Positions 9,365-18,303 of a DNA stretch of 59,268 bases are shown here, one piece after another. The first letter of the stretch is position 1. Every line of letters begins with the position of its first letter. The notes beneath the pieces were generated by a model. It ran no database searches. It was given only the letters and a program-made list of their open reading frames with translations, and was not told where the DNA came from. The position numbers and the translations under genes were made by a program. Origin of the DNA: Candidatus Binatia bacterium (lineage in GTDB: Bacteria > Desulfobacterota > Binatia > UBA1149 > CAITLU01); assembly GCA_036493895.1 (NCBI GenBank), contig DASXOZ010000074.1:1-59268 (forward strand). Direction: 5' to 3'.

Positions 9365-10819
9365 TCAGAACTGGAAGTAGATGAACTCGGCTTTGGTGAA
9401 CGCACCGAAGAACAGGATGCTCGCGACGAGCGCGTAGTAGGCCGCCCAGCGCACCGCGACGGGCTGGGCACCGAGGCCCGGCGCGATGCGGCCGTGGCGC
9501 TGCATCCACTGTACCGTCTCCAGCACGCCGATCGCGACCAGCGACACGCAGACTTCGAACCCGTTCAAGCCGAGGTCGAGGAGCTTTGCCAGGCTGGCCT
9601 GCTGCCACGATAGTCCCGACAGCAGGTGGGTCAGCACGTAGAACGCGTCCTGGACGTTGGCCGCGCGGAAGAAGATCCACGCGATGCAGGCCAGCGTGAA
9701 CGTGATCGCGACGCGCAACGTGTGGTGCAGCCGCGGCATGCGGTCGAGACCGAGCGCCGAAGACACGGCGCGGCGCAGCTTCTCGGTCCAGATCGAAACG
9801 ACGAGATAGGACCCGTGCAGTGCCCCCCACGCGACGAACGTCCAGTTGGCACCGTGCCACAGGCCGCTCGCGAGGAAGGTCAGCATCAGGTTGGTCTGCC
9901 AGCGCCAGGTGCTGACGCGATTGCCGCCGAGAGAGATGTAGAAGTAATCGCGGAACCACGTCGACAGCGAGATGTGCCAGCGGCGCCAGAACTCGCTGAT
10001 CGACGTCGAGGCGTACGGGCAATCGAAGTTGCGCATCAGGCGGATGCCCATCACCTGGGCCGAGCCGAGCGCGATGTCGGAATAGCCCGAAAAATCGCAG
10101 TAAATCTGGTACGCGAATGCCACCGTGGCAATGATCAGCGGCAGCCCGGTGTAATCGGACGGCGCGCCGTAGACCTGGTTGACGAGCACGGCCAGGCGGT
10201 CGGCGATGACGATCTTCTTGAAAAAGCCCCAGGCCATCAGCCGCAGGCCGGCAGCCGCATCGCCGTAACGGAACTCGTGGCGCGCGTGGAGCTGGGGCAG
10301 CACGTGCTGGGGCCGTTCGATCGGGCCGGCGACGAGCTGGGGATAGAACATCACGTACAGGGCGAAGATGCCGGGATGGCGCTCGGCCGGATAATTGCCG
10401 CGATAGACTTCGACGGTGTAGCTGAGCGACTGGAACGTATGGAAGGAAAGACCGATCGGCAGGATGATGCCGAGCGCGCGGATCGGATAGTTCCAGTGCA
10501 GGAACTGCGCGAGCGCCGCCAGGTTCGCGTTGAGGAAATTGAAATACTTGAAGAACGCGAGCACGCCGACGTTGGCGAAGATGCTCGCCAGCAGGAACAG
10601 CTTGCGCCTTCGCCCCTGCGCGCCTTCGATCGCGATTCCCGCCACGTAGTCGATCGCGATCGTGAAGACCAGGATGAGGATGTAGACGGGAATGAACGCC
10701 ATGTAGAAGACGCAGCTCGCGAGGAGCAGCGGCAACCAGCGCCACGAATACGGCGTCGCGAAGTAGATCGCGGTGACGACCGGGAAGAAGATCAGGAACT
10801 CGAGCGAGTTGAAGAGCAT
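9365..10819 (-). CDS. MBOAT-family O-acyltransferase (AlgI-like)
   Basis: A 484-residue polytopic inner-membrane protein of AlgI type. It opens with MLFNSLEFLIFFPVV, and the family blocks FFKYFNF, LPIGLSFHTFQSLSY, FYPQLVAGPIERP, DFSGYSDIALGSAQVMGI and LWHGANWTFVAWG are all present. The last holds the catalytic His322. Such enzymes pass acetyl or other acyl groups across the membrane to periplasmic SGNH proteins, which acylate an exopolysaccharide, teichoic-like polymer or lipid. The divergent genes immediately beyond encode two SGNH-like proteins, which fits that model. The polymer is unknown; no glycosyltransferase or alginate gene is in view. Confidence 0.93.
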   Translation of the reverse strand: MLFNSLEFLIFFPVVTAIYFATPYSWRWLPLLLASCVFYMAFIPVYILILVFTIAIDYVAGIAIEGAQGRRRKLFLLASIFANVGVLAFFKYFNFLNANLAALAQFLHWNYPIRALGIILPIGLSFHTFQSLSYTVEVYRGNYPAERHPGIFALYVMFYPQLVAGPIERPQHVLPQLHARHEFRYGDAAAGLRLMAWGFFKKIVIADRLAVLVNQVYGAPSDYTGLPLIIATVAFAYQIYCDFSGYSDIALGSAQVMGIRLMRNFDCPYASTSISEFWRRWHISLSTWFRDYFYISLGGNRVSTWRWQTNLMLTFLASGLWHGANWTFVAWGALHGSYLVVSIWTEKLRRAVSSALGLDRMPRLHHTLRVAITFTLACIAWIFFRAANVQDAFYVLTHLLSGLSWQQASLAKLLDLGLNGFEVCVSLVAIGVLETVQWMQRHGRIAPGLGAQPVAVRWAAYYALVASILFFGAFTKAEFIYFQF

Positions 10820-11117
10820 GCCAGGTCGTCAGAGCTCGTCGGCGCAAAGAGGATGCGGACGATAGGGTCCGTCAGTTAAGCACGGACGGCCCCGCACTGG
10901 TACGCGCGACCGGGGCAGCGCTGACGGCAAACCGCCGCATGGCCGCAACGCGTCAAGCTGCCGGGCGTGACGCCGCGGGGCCCGCGGGGCGACTTTCCGG
11001 GGCGTCGGACCTGCCGCGCGGGCCGTGCCGGTCGTCTTGAGGGCGTGCCGGAGCCGTGATACCCGGAGGTTCCCTCCGCGGTCCCGTCCACCCGCGAAGA
11101 ACCGGAGCAGAATCCTC
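10820..11117. other. Divergent intergenic region, MBOAT / SGNH genes
   Basis: About 300 GC-rich bases that must hold the promoters for both directions. I see no strong -35/-10 pair and no clear operator. An interrupted palindrome-like CCGTCAG...CACGGACGG around 10868-10889 is weak. Confidence 0.4.
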
Positions 11118-12269
11118 GTGAGTTCCAGCCGTCCGCAGCGGCGGTTTGCCGTTGCCGCCGTCCTGATGAGCCTCGGGTTTACCGTGGCTTTGCTGGAGGC
11201 GTTGCCGAGGCTGGCGCCCGGACTGATGCCGGAAAAGGTGCGCGCCGTCGAGCGCATCTATGACGCACGCGAGTCCTGGGAGAACATGATGCACCCGGAC
11301 CGCCAGCTCGGCTTCTCGCTCAAGCCGGGCCTGGACATCGCGTTCCCTTCCGAGGCAGGCCAGATCGCCGTGAAGACGCTCGACGCCGGCATCGACAGCG
11401 TCGGCTACCGCGACCTCGGCACCAAAGCCCCGTTCGATGCGATGGCCATCGGCGACTCGTTCACGTTCTGCGACGACTGTCCCGCCGAATCCTGCTGGGT
11501 AAAGCTGCTGTCGCAGCAGACCGGCCTTTCGATCGGCGACCTCGGCGTCAACGGCTATTCCAACCTCGCCGAAGCGAACATGCTGACCAAGGTCGGCCCG
11601 GTGTGGAAGCCCAAGCTGGTGCTGCTCGGGTTCTTCCCGAACGACTTCAAGGACAATGTCCATTTCAACAACTGGGTGCGCAGCGACAGCGACGACTACT
11701 GGACGTGGATGCGCCGCAAGCGCCGCAGCGATACGTCCGACTGGCTCGCGCGCAACTCGTTCCTGTACCGGCTCTTCGATGCGAGCCGCCGCTACGGCGA
11801 CCGCAAGCCGGTCGAGTACAACGGCAACGGCGTGAGCCTGGTGCTGCGGTCCGACGACTGGTGGTGGGGCGTCGTCGAGCGCAGCGAAGTGACGCCGACC
11901 TACGCGATCACGCAGCAGGCCCTGGCCAGCGCCGACGCGATCGCGAAGAAACAGGGAAGCCACCTGGTCGTGCTGCTCTTTCCGTTCAAGGAAGAGGTCT
12001 ACTGGGACGTCGTGCGCCAGCACCTCAAGCACGGCGCCGACCTGAGCGACGACGACGTCGACGCGCCGCTGTCCACCCTCGGCGACTTCATGTCGAAGCA
12101 GTCGATCGACTACTGCAACCTGACCGCACCCCTGCGCGAGCACGCCCGAAAAGGGGAGCAGCTTTACCTGAAGACGAGCGCCCACTGGACGGCCGCTGGC
12201 AACAAGGTGGCAGCCGACGCGATTTTGGCCTGCCTGCGGGAGAAAGGGCTCCTGGCTTCGCCATCGTGA
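11118..12269 (+). CDS. Membrane-anchored SGNH-hydrolase-like protein (AlgX/AlgJ-type acyl acceptor)
   Basis: A 383-residue protein. GTG 11118 is chosen as start, with GGAG 10 bases upstream; a hydrophobic signal/anchor follows (RRFAVAAVLMSLGFTVALLEAL). The SGNH core shows block I AIGDSFTF with the nucleophile Ser114 and a C-terminal SAHWTAAG with His356. LVLLGFFPNDFKDN is typical of block III. With the divergent MBOAT acyltransferase it probably receives the acyl group in the periplasm and moves it to a polymer. The exact transfer target is inferred. It could also be a plain esterase. Confidence 0.8.
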   Translation: MSSSRPQRRFAVAAVLMSLGFTVALLEALPRLAPGLMPEKVRAVERIYDARESWENMMHPDRQLGFSLKPGLDIAFPSEAGQIAVKTLDAGIDSVGYRDLGTKAPFDAMAIGDSFTFCDDCPAESCWVKLLSQQTGLSIGDLGVNGYSNLAEANMLTKVGPVWKPKLVLLGFFPNDFKDNVHFNNWVRSDSDDYWTWMRRKRRSDTSDWLARNSFLYRLFDASRRYGDRKPVEYNGNGVSLVLRSDDWWWGVVERSEVTPTYAITQQALASADAIAKKQGSHLVVLLFPFKEEVYWDVVRQHLKHGADLSDDDVDAPLSTLGDFMSKQSIDYCNLTAPLREHARKGEQLYLKTSAHWTAAGNKVAADAILACLREKGLLASPS

Positions 12270-12295
12270 TGAGAGAAGCCCGCGAAATCAAGTCC

Positions 12296-12325
12296 TTGAC
12301 TATGTCGTCATTGCAAACGAATAAT
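12296..12325 (+). promoter_or_regulatory. Sigma-70-like promoter for the TolB-like gene
   Basis: TTGACT (12296-12301) and AATAAT (12320-12325) each match the consensus at five of six positions and are 18 bases apart, in an AT-rich patch that stands out from its GC-rich surroundings. Transcription would start near 12332, about 30 bases before the ATG at 12362, whose GGGGGA ribosome-binding site lies within that leader. It could drive the TolB-like gene and the SGNH gene behind it. Confidence 0.65.
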
Positions 12326-12361
12326 TCCGCGTTGATGCGAATTTCGCGGCACGGGGGAAGC

Positions 12362-13903
12362 ATGTTCGATCATTCACGTTTCAACGGCCTCGCAGCCGTC
12401 GCGACCGGCGCCATGCTGGCGCTCGTCCCCGGCCGTGCGGCCGCCATGCCGCAGTACAACGTGCTGCGCCAGCTCACGCACATCACGACCGGCACCATCG
12501 ACAGGGTCAAGCTTCGCAGCCAGGACGGAGCCGACCTGGCATTCGTCTCCAACGGCGACGTCATGGGACCCGGCACCCAGACTGCCCACAAGCAGATCTA
12601 CGTGTGGAGGGAGCAGCTCGACGGCACCGGCGTGATGACGCAGGTGACCAACGGCAGCAACTGCGACAGTACCGACGTCTCGCGGCCGAGCGACACCGTG
12701 CAGTCCGACCGTCCGGAAGTCGTCGCGTTCACGTCCACCTGCGACCTCGATCCTTCGATCGGCAATGCCGACCACAACCCCGAAATCTTCTTCTACGAGC
12801 TCGACAGCGGCCTTTTCCACCAGATCACGAACACGGTGGCGCCCGCGGACAACCGCGAGCCGTTCCTCAGCGACAGCGGGCGCTGCATGGTGTTCCGCTC
12901 CAACGGCAACCTCGACAACAACACTCCTGCCAACCCGTACTACGACCCCACGCATCCCGGGCCGCACTTCAGCAACGCGGATGGCAGCACCGAAGTCTTC
13001 CTGTATGCAAAGCTGAACTTTGGTCCGGCGTATCCCCAGGACGCGGTCTTCACCCAGGTCAGCAGCGGCCCGAGCGGGACCACCAGCTCCCACCCGGTGA
13101 TCAACGGCTACTATTTCCCGCGCCAGTGCGACACGACGGCCTACCAGTCCGACTACGACCAGCTCGGCACCGGGTTCACGGGCCAGGGCATCTACATCTA
13201 CAAGATGGGATCGTCGTCGCTGCTGCCGATCACGGCAGCCGAGATTCCCCAGGGGTTCCCGGACGGCATCTACCGCAATCCGAGCATCTCCGGCGCCAGC
13301 CCCACTGCACGAGGTCCCCACGTCGTCTTCGAATCGGAGCCCGACTTGTGGAGGAACGGCTCCTCGGGCACCAACATCTTCGACTGGCGCGACTTCCATC
13401 CGCGCATGACGCAGTTCACGGACGTCGGCGGCGGCTTCACCGCGACCGAACCGGAAGTCGGCGACGGAGGCGGAGTGATCGCGACCGCGTCCAACGGCGA
13501 GTTGATCAGCCAGGAGCACACGCTTCGCACCGGCGAGATGCCGCCGTTCAACGGCGACGCCAACTCGGAGATCTTCCTCATCCAGGGCCGCAACAAGGTC
13601 TTCCAGGTCACGCAGACCACCGGCTGCAACAACCTGCACCCGTCGATGAAAGGCGACGGGGACAGGGTGTCGTGGATTTCGGACTGCGACATCGTGGGCC
13701 AGAACGGCGGCGAGCACGCCCAGATCTACTTGTGGAGCCTCGAGCGCGACGAGTCTCCGCTGGCCCAGCCCAACGGCTGCCTCGAGAGCGACGGCTGCTG
13801 CATCGACGCGCCGCAGATGACGACCTGCTATCATACGCTCCGCGGCGCCAAGCCCAAGATCGCGCGTCCGAGTTGCATCGACCGGCCGAACGGCTGCAAC
13901 TGA
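12362..13903 (+). CDS. Secreted TolB-like beta-propeller protein
   Basis: A 513-residue exported protein with a signal peptide at about 1-30 (GLAAVATGAMLALVPGRAAA). Several PD40/TolB-type blade motifs alternate through it: DLAFVSNGDV, VVAFTSTCDL, NPEIFFYELDSG, RCMVFRSNGNL, EVFLYA, HVVFESEPDL and RVSWISDCDI. There is a Cys-rich end (SDGCCIDAPQMTTC). The start has GGGGGA in front. Propellers of this kind act as periplasmic scaffolds or sugar/protein-binding modules; no catalytic residues are evident. Only 10 bases separate it from the next SGNH gene, so they are probably one transcript. Confidence 0.75.
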   Translation: MFDHSRFNGLAAVATGAMLALVPGRAAAMPQYNVLRQLTHITTGTIDRVKLRSQDGADLAFVSNGDVMGPGTQTAHKQIYVWREQLDGTGVMTQVTNGSNCDSTDVSRPSDTVQSDRPEVVAFTSTCDLDPSIGNADHNPEIFFYELDSGLFHQITNTVAPADNREPFLSDSGRCMVFRSNGNLDNNTPANPYYDPTHPGPHFSNADGSTEVFLYAKLNFGPAYPQDAVFTQVSSGPSGTTSSHPVINGYYFPRQCDTTAYQSDYDQLGTGFTGQGIYIYKMGSSSLLPITAAEIPQGFPDGIYRNPSISGASPTARGPHVVFESEPDLWRNGSSGTNIFDWRDFHPRMTQFTDVGGGFTATEPEVGDGGGVIATASNGELISQEHTLRTGEMPPFNGDANSEIFLIQGRNKVFQVTQTTGCNNLHPSMKGDGDRVSWISDCDIVGQNGGEHAQIYLWSLERDESPLAQPNGCLESDGCCIDAPQMTTCYHTLRGAKPKIARPSCIDRPNGCN

Positions 13904-13913
13904 GGCGGCCCGC

Positions 13914-15014
13914 ATGGCCGCAGTGCCGCCGGAGCCGTCCGCAGCCGGCGCCGCGACGACCGGGGCAGGGGCGGGCCGGGATCTCGACGACGTGCTGAAG
14001 TTTGTCCGCAGGTGCGCGTGGATGATCGCGCTCCAGGTCGCCACCGGCATCGCCGTGCTGACCCTCATTCCCCCCGACCACGACGACTATCTTGCGGTCA
14101 TCGGGCCGAAAGTGCAGATGCTCGAGCGCACGGAGGCTCCGCGCATCGTGTTCGTCGGAGGCTCCAACCTCGCGTTCGGCCTCGACAGCCACGCCGTCGA
14201 GCAGCAGCTCGGGCGGCGCGTCGTCAACATGGGCATGGGCTTCAACATGGGCCTGCGCTTCATGCTCGACGTGATCGCGCCGCGCATCCAGAAGGACGAC
14301 CTCGTCGTACTGGTGCCCGAGTACAACCTCTTCTACGGCCTGCTCGACGGCGACGAGCGGCTGATCGACGTGCTCGAGCTTTATCCGGAAGGCCTTTCGT
14401 ACATCCGCTCGAAGCACCAGATCCTGAACATGGTGCAGAACCTGCCGCGTCACGCGCGCTTCAAGATCGAGCGTTTCCTCGAGACGGTGGGGCGCCCGGT
14501 ACCGGCCGACTGTGTCTACTGCCCGGCGGCTTTCGACGACCTCGGCGACAACGTCGCGCACCTGGACCGTCCGGGCAAGGACGTCGCGAAGATGGAGTTC
14601 CTGAGGACGACCTCCCAGGGCGTGGACATGGAGGCGATCTCCGTCGTCAATGCGTTTGCCCGCGAGGTCGAACGGCGCGGCGCGAAGATCGTGATGTTGT
14701 TTCCGTGCGTTCCGCGCGTGCACTTCGATCTTCGCCACGAGGCGATCGGTCGCCTGTACGCGAAGCTGCGCGAGAAGCTCGAAGTACCGATGCTGTCGAC
14801 GCCGGAGGACTACGTCTACCCGCTCGACTACTTCTACGACTGGGTCTACCACCTCAATCGCCAGGGACGCGAGATCCGCACGGCCGAGGTGATCCGCCAG
14901 CTTCGTCCCGCGCTCGAAGGCCAGGCGCCCGCGGCGGCCAGCGCCGCAGCCGATTCCGCCGGGAAGCCTCGGGACCCGGCCGGTGGCGCTTCTTCGTCCC
15001 GCGCTGCGATTTGA
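13914..15014 (+). CDS. Second membrane-anchored SGNH/DltD-like protein
   Basis: A 366-residue protein with one N-terminal membrane segment (about 37-53, MIALQVATGIAVLTLI). An SGNH-like core follows: FVGGSNLAFGLDS with likely nucleophile Ser84, VVNMGMGFNMGLRFML, DDLVVLVPEYNLFYG, and a C-terminal YDWVYHLNRQG with Asp309 and His313 as the rest of the triad. This GGSN/S...DxxxH layout is common in proteins partnered with MBOAT acyltransferases. It follows the TolB-like gene by 10 bases. The Ala/Ser/Gly-rich tail (330-366) looks disordered. The role in polymer acylation is inferred from the neighbourhood. Confidence 0.75.
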   Translation: MAAVPPEPSAAGAATTGAGAGRDLDDVLKFVRRCAWMIALQVATGIAVLTLIPPDHDDYLAVIGPKVQMLERTEAPRIVFVGGSNLAFGLDSHAVEQQLGRRVVNMGMGFNMGLRFMLDVIAPRIQKDDLVVLVPEYNLFYGLLDGDERLIDVLELYPEGLSYIRSKHQILNMVQNLPRHARFKIERFLETVGRPVPADCVYCPAAFDDLGDNVAHLDRPGKDVAKMEFLRTTSQGVDMEAISVVNAFAREVERRGAKIVMLFPCVPRVHFDLRHEAIGRLYAKLREKLEVPMLSTPEDYVYPLDYFYDWVYHLNRQGREIRTAEVIRQLRPALEGQAPAAASAAADSAGKPRDPAGGASSSRAAI

Positions 15015-15057
15015 CGGGGGGCGCGATATGAACGGTCGTCAGTCCGAGGGGGTATTC

Positions 15058-15780
15058 ATGAAGAAGACGACACTGATCGTCGCCCTGGCAGCGGTCCTGG
15101 TGGTCCCGCTTTCCGCGGCCGCCGCCACGCCGTGCGGCGACGTCAACAACAGCGGCAAAGTTACCTCCTCGGATGCGCTGCTCGTGCTGAAAGACGCGGT
15201 CGGCCAATCGGTGCAGCTCGTCTGCCCCGCCTCGGGCGGACTCCCCTCTACCGGCCAGACCACGTGCTACGACGCGGCCGGCAACGGGATCTCCTGCATC
15301 GGCACCGGACAGGACGGCGAGCTGCAACGAGGCGGCGATCGCACTTTCACCGACAACGGCGACGGCACGATTACCGACGATGCCACCGGCCTCATGTGGG
15401 AGAAGCTGTCGGCCGACGCGAGCATCCACGACGTGGGCTCCACGTGGACGTGGACCGACGCCGTCGCATCGAAGATCGCGACGCTCAATTCCGACAACTT
15501 TGCCGGCCACCACGACTGGCGGCTGCCCAACGAGTTCGAGCTCTACACGCTCGTCGACCTCGGCGCGCCGCCGCCTTCGACGTACCCCGAGTTCAATGCC
15601 TGCATGGCCGGTTGCACCGTCGAGACCTGCAACTGCACGTCGAGCACCGTCTACTGGTCGTCGACGACATATGCGGTCAAGACGAGCAACGCCTGGGGCA
15701 TCAACTTCGTCGGCGGCCCGACGAACAACGTCGGCAAAGCCGATCTCTACAACGTCCGGGCAGTGCGCGGCGGTTCCTGA
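15058..15780 (+). CDS. Secreted DUF1566 protein with a dockerin-like calcium loop
   Basis: A 240-residue exported protein. ATG 15058 (MKKTTLIVALAAVLVVPLSAAA) is chosen because it gives an ideal signal peptide and has GAGGGGG upstream; ATG 15028 would add ten residues. Directly after cleavage comes a single dockerin-like module, CGDVNNSGKVTSSDALLVLK, an EF-hand-style loop. Residues about 105-240 form a DUF1566 domain: DNGDGTITDDATGLMWEK, HHDWRLPNEFELYTLVD and a closing VRAVRGG. DUF1566 domains occur in secreted, often adhesive or sugar-binding proteins. A paralogue with the same core is at 47151-48458. Confidence 0.82.
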   Translation: MKKTTLIVALAAVLVVPLSAAAATPCGDVNNSGKVTSSDALLVLKDAVGQSVQLVCPASGGLPSTGQTTCYDAAGNGISCIGTGQDGELQRGGDRTFTDNGDGTITDDATGLMWEKLSADASIHDVGSTWTWTDAVASKIATLNSDNFAGHHDWRLPNEFELYTLVDLGAPPPSTYPEFNACMAGCTVETCNCTSSTVYWSSTTYAVKTSNAWGINFVGGPTNNVGKADLYNVRAVRGGS

Positions 15781-15877
15781 AGCCACCCGAACGGGTAGAG
15801 CGCGTGCGCGCAGCACGGGCGCGGCTGGGCGATCGCGATTTGGCCCGGACGTCCTCGTGGGGTAAATAGTTTGGTTC

Positions 15878-16579
15878 GTGGGGGCCTGCGGGGGGACAAC
15901 AGCCGGCTGGCGGAGCGGCGGTGGAGGTGGAGGTCGGCGCATCGGCGGCGCCCTCGCGTTCGCCATTTTTCTGGCCGCGCTGGCCGTATCGCCGGCAGTT
16001 GCCGCGACCGGCAGCCCGAGCCTCTCCGATACGACTGCACAAGACTCGCTACCGCGCCACGAGCTCCTCGATCACGCGCTGGCCGCCTATCACCGCCTCG
16101 AAGACGAAGGCCGGGTGCACACCCGGCTGCTGACAGTCATCGACTATTCGCTTCCGTCATTCGAGCGCCGCCTGTGGGTGCTCGACCCTTCGCGCATGAA
16201 GGTGCTGTTTCGCGAGTTCGTCGCCCACGGCCGCGGCTCGACCGACAACGACAATCCCGAATACGCCGTTCGCTTCGGCAACCAGTCCTCGAGCCTGCGA
16301 AGCAGCATCGGCACCTTTCTTACCGGCAGCATCTACGACGGCGCGCATGGACCGTCGCTCGAGCTGATCGGCCTCGACGCCGGCGTGAACGACAACGCGT
16401 TGGAACGGCGGATCGTGATCCATTCCGCCGCCTACGTCGGGATGCGCTACCGCGAGGCGCATGAAGGAAGCGTCGGCCGCAGCTGGGGATGTCCTGCACT
16501 GGATCCGGCAGTGGCACCGCGGATCATCACGAGCATCCAGGACGCAAGCGTCCTTTACGCCGAAGGCCGCACCGGCTGA
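15878..16579 (+). CDS. Murein L,D-transpeptidase-like (YkuD_2) periplasmic protein
   Basis: A 233-residue protein starting at GTG 15878, with a Gly/Arg-rich N-terminus followed by a signal-anchor (ALAFAIFLAALAVSPAVAA). The catalytic domain spans about 70-230. Motifs of the YkuD_2 group are visible: VAHGRGSTDNDNPEYAVRF, the FLTGSIYDGAHGPSLELIGLDAGVND stretch, RRIVIHSAAYVG (His) and GRSWGCPALDP (nucleophile Cys). Such proteins crosslink peptidoglycan or tether proteins to it. The exact start is uncertain because no strong Shine-Dalgarno sequence is seen. It follows the DUF1566 gene by 97 bases and converges with tal. Confidence 0.8.
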   Translation: MGACGGTTAGWRSGGGGGGRRIGGALAFAIFLAALAVSPAVAATGSPSLSDTTAQDSLPRHELLDHALAAYHRLEDEGRVHTRLLTVIDYSLPSFERRLWVLDPSRMKVLFREFVAHGRGSTDNDNPEYAVRFGNQSSSLRSSIGTFLTGSIYDGAHGPSLELIGLDAGVNDNALERRIVIHSAAYVGMRYREAHEGSVGRSWGCPALDPAVAPRIITSIQDASVLYAEGRTG

Positions 16580-16663
16580 GCGCGCAGGCACCCGCGCAGC
16601 CTTCTCACCCGCCGCGCGCGTCGTCACCGCCGCCCGCAGTGCACCTCGCCCGCCGCCGCGTCG

Positions 16664-17821
16664 TCAGCCGCCCGCCGCCGCGCTACGCCGGGATCCGCGC
16701 TTGGCCTCGAGCCCGTCGAGAAGCTTGCGGTACGCATCGACGAACTTCTGGACACCGTCCGTCATCGAGAAATTGTCGGTGATGTCGGAGAAGTCGATGC
16801 CAAACTCGGCCAGCGCCGCGATGTCCATCTGCGCCTGCTCGATGCCGTGGGTCAGCGTCTCCTCGGGATGACCGTGGTCGAGATAGGCGTCCATCGTCGC
16901 CGGAGGCATCGTGTTGACGGTCGGGCCTCCGATGAGCTGCTGCACGTACAGGATGTCCGAGTAGGCCTTGTTCTTCGTCGACGTGGACGCCCACAGGCAG
17001 CGCTGCTCGCGCGCTCCGCGCAGCGCGAGCGTTTCCCAGCGCGGCCCGCTGAACAGCTCGTGGAATTTCGAGAACGCGAGCTTCGCATTGGCCACCGCGA
17101 TGGCGCCCTTGAGCGACTGCAGGCGGCGCCGCCGCGCCGGCTCTTTCTCCCTGGCCAGCGCGGCGTCGATACGATGGTCTGCCTCGGTATCGATGCGCGA
17201 GACGAAGAACGACGCGACCGACGCGACCGTGGCCGGATCGCCGCCGGCGTCGACGAACTCGCGCAGCCCGGAAAGGTAGGCTTCCGCAACCTGGGCGTAA
17301 CGCTCCACCGAGAAGATCAGCGTGATGTTGATCGACTTGCCGATCGAGATCATGCGGCGGATTGCCGGGATTCCTTCGGGGGTGGCGGGGATCTTGACCA
17401 TCAGGTTGGGACGGTCGATCTCGCGGTGGTAGCGCTCGGCCTCGGAGATCGTCGCAGCCGTGTCGGACGCAAGCAGCGGATTGACCTCGATCGAGACGTA
17501 ACCGTCGTGCCCGCCGGTGGCCGCGTAGACGGGTCGCAGCACGTCGCAGGCCTCGCGGATGTCCTCGACCGCGAACGCATCGAAGATCTCCTCGTTCGAC
17601 AGGCCTTTTGCCACCATGCGCTGGAAATCGGCGTCGTAGGCATCGCCTTCCGATAACGCCTTCTGGAAGATCGACGGGTTGGAGGTGACGCCGACGACCG
17701 CCTTCTCCTCGATCAGCCGTTTGAGCGTTCCGCCGCGGATCATGTCGCGGCTCAGCTCGTCGCACCAGACGGAGACGCCGAAGTCCTTGAGACGAAAGAG
17801 CGGGTTTCTTTGATTCGACAT
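16664..17821 (-). CDS. tal: Transaldolase
   Basis: A 385-residue cytosolic enzyme that moves a dihydroxyacetone unit between sugar phosphates in the non-oxidative pentose phosphate pathway. It shows [14 protein letters not shown] near the N-terminus, the Schiff-base Lys143 in [27 protein letters not shown], and [11 protein letters not shown]. The length fits the longer bacterial/actinobacterial-type transaldolase. ATG 17821 has GAGGTGAC upstream. It is the last gene of tkt-rpiB-tal, 5 bases after rpiB. The Ser/Arg/Ala tail is probably disordered. Confidence 0.95.
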   Translation of the reverse strand: MSNQRNPLFRLKDFGVSVWCDELSRDMIRGGTLKRLIEEKAVVGVTSNPSIFQKALSEGDAYDADFQRMVAKGLSNEEIFDAFAVEDIREACDVLRPVYAATGGHDGYVSIEVNPLLASDTAATISEAERYHREIDRPNLMVKIPATPEGIPAIRRMISIGKSINITLIFSVERYAQVAEAYLSGLREFVDAGGDPATVASVASFFVSRIDTEADHRIDAALAREKEPARRRRLQSLKGAIAVANAKLAFSKFHELFSGPRWETLALRGAREQRCLWASTSTKNKAYSDILYVQQLIGGPTVNTMPPATMDAYLDHGHPEETLTHGIEQAQMDIAALAEFGIDFSDITDNFSMTDGVQKFVDAYRKLLDGLEAKRGSRRSAAAGG

Positions 17822-17826
17822 GGCTG

Positions 17827-18303
17827 TCACCTCACCGGTTCGAAAATGCCGGCACGCGCGTCGTGCTCGAGGCCGGCAACTTTGTCCAGACGCCGCACGT
17901 GACGCGGCAGGTTCGAGAATTTCGCGCCGAGGAACGCCGTCGCGACGTCCCTGGCCAGGAAGGTGCCGATCACGCGGGCACCGAGGACCAGGACGTTGGC
18001 ATTGTCGTCCTCGACGCCCTGGCGCGCCGAGAACGTGTCGTGGCATACGGCGCCGCGCGCGCCGGGAACCTTGTTGACGGCGATGGACGCGCCGACGCCG
18101 GAGCCGCAGACGAGGATGGCGCGCTCGGCCTGGCCGCGAAGCAGCGCCAGCGCGACGGCGCGCGCAGAATCGGGATAGTCGTCGTCGGGTTCGGGCGCAG
18201 CTTCGCTCAAGTCGATCACGCCGTGGCCGAGCGAGCGAACCAGCGCGACCAGTTCCTTCTCGAGGTCGTATCCTGCGTGGTCGCTTGCGAGGGCGACGTT
18301 CAC
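17827..18303 (-). CDS. rpiB: Ribose-5-phosphate isomerase B
   Basis: A 158-residue RpiB/LacAB-fold enzyme that interconverts ribose 5-phosphate and ribulose 5-phosphate. Landmarks are the N-terminal [15 protein letters not shown], the phosphate/catalytic segment [15 protein letters not shown] with the usual Cys, and [29 protein letters not shown]. Its ATG overlaps the transketolase stop, and tal follows after 5 bases, so the three enzymes are translationally coupled. The 12-residue C-terminal extension after the core is unremarkable. Confidence 0.95.
   Translation of the reverse strand: MNVALASDHAGYDLEKELVALVRSLGHGVIDLSEAAPEPDDDYPDSARAVALALLRGQAERAILVCGSGVGASIAVNKVPGARGAVCHDTFSARQGVEDDNANVLVLGARVIGTFLARDVATAFLGAKFSNLPRHVRRLDKVAGLEHDARAGIFEPVR

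Noticed and set aside
14012..15031. Second plus-strand frame over the SGNH gene
   Set aside because: It is a shifted-frame shadow, Arg-rich and without motifs, whereas the 13914-15014 frame has the SGNH residues.
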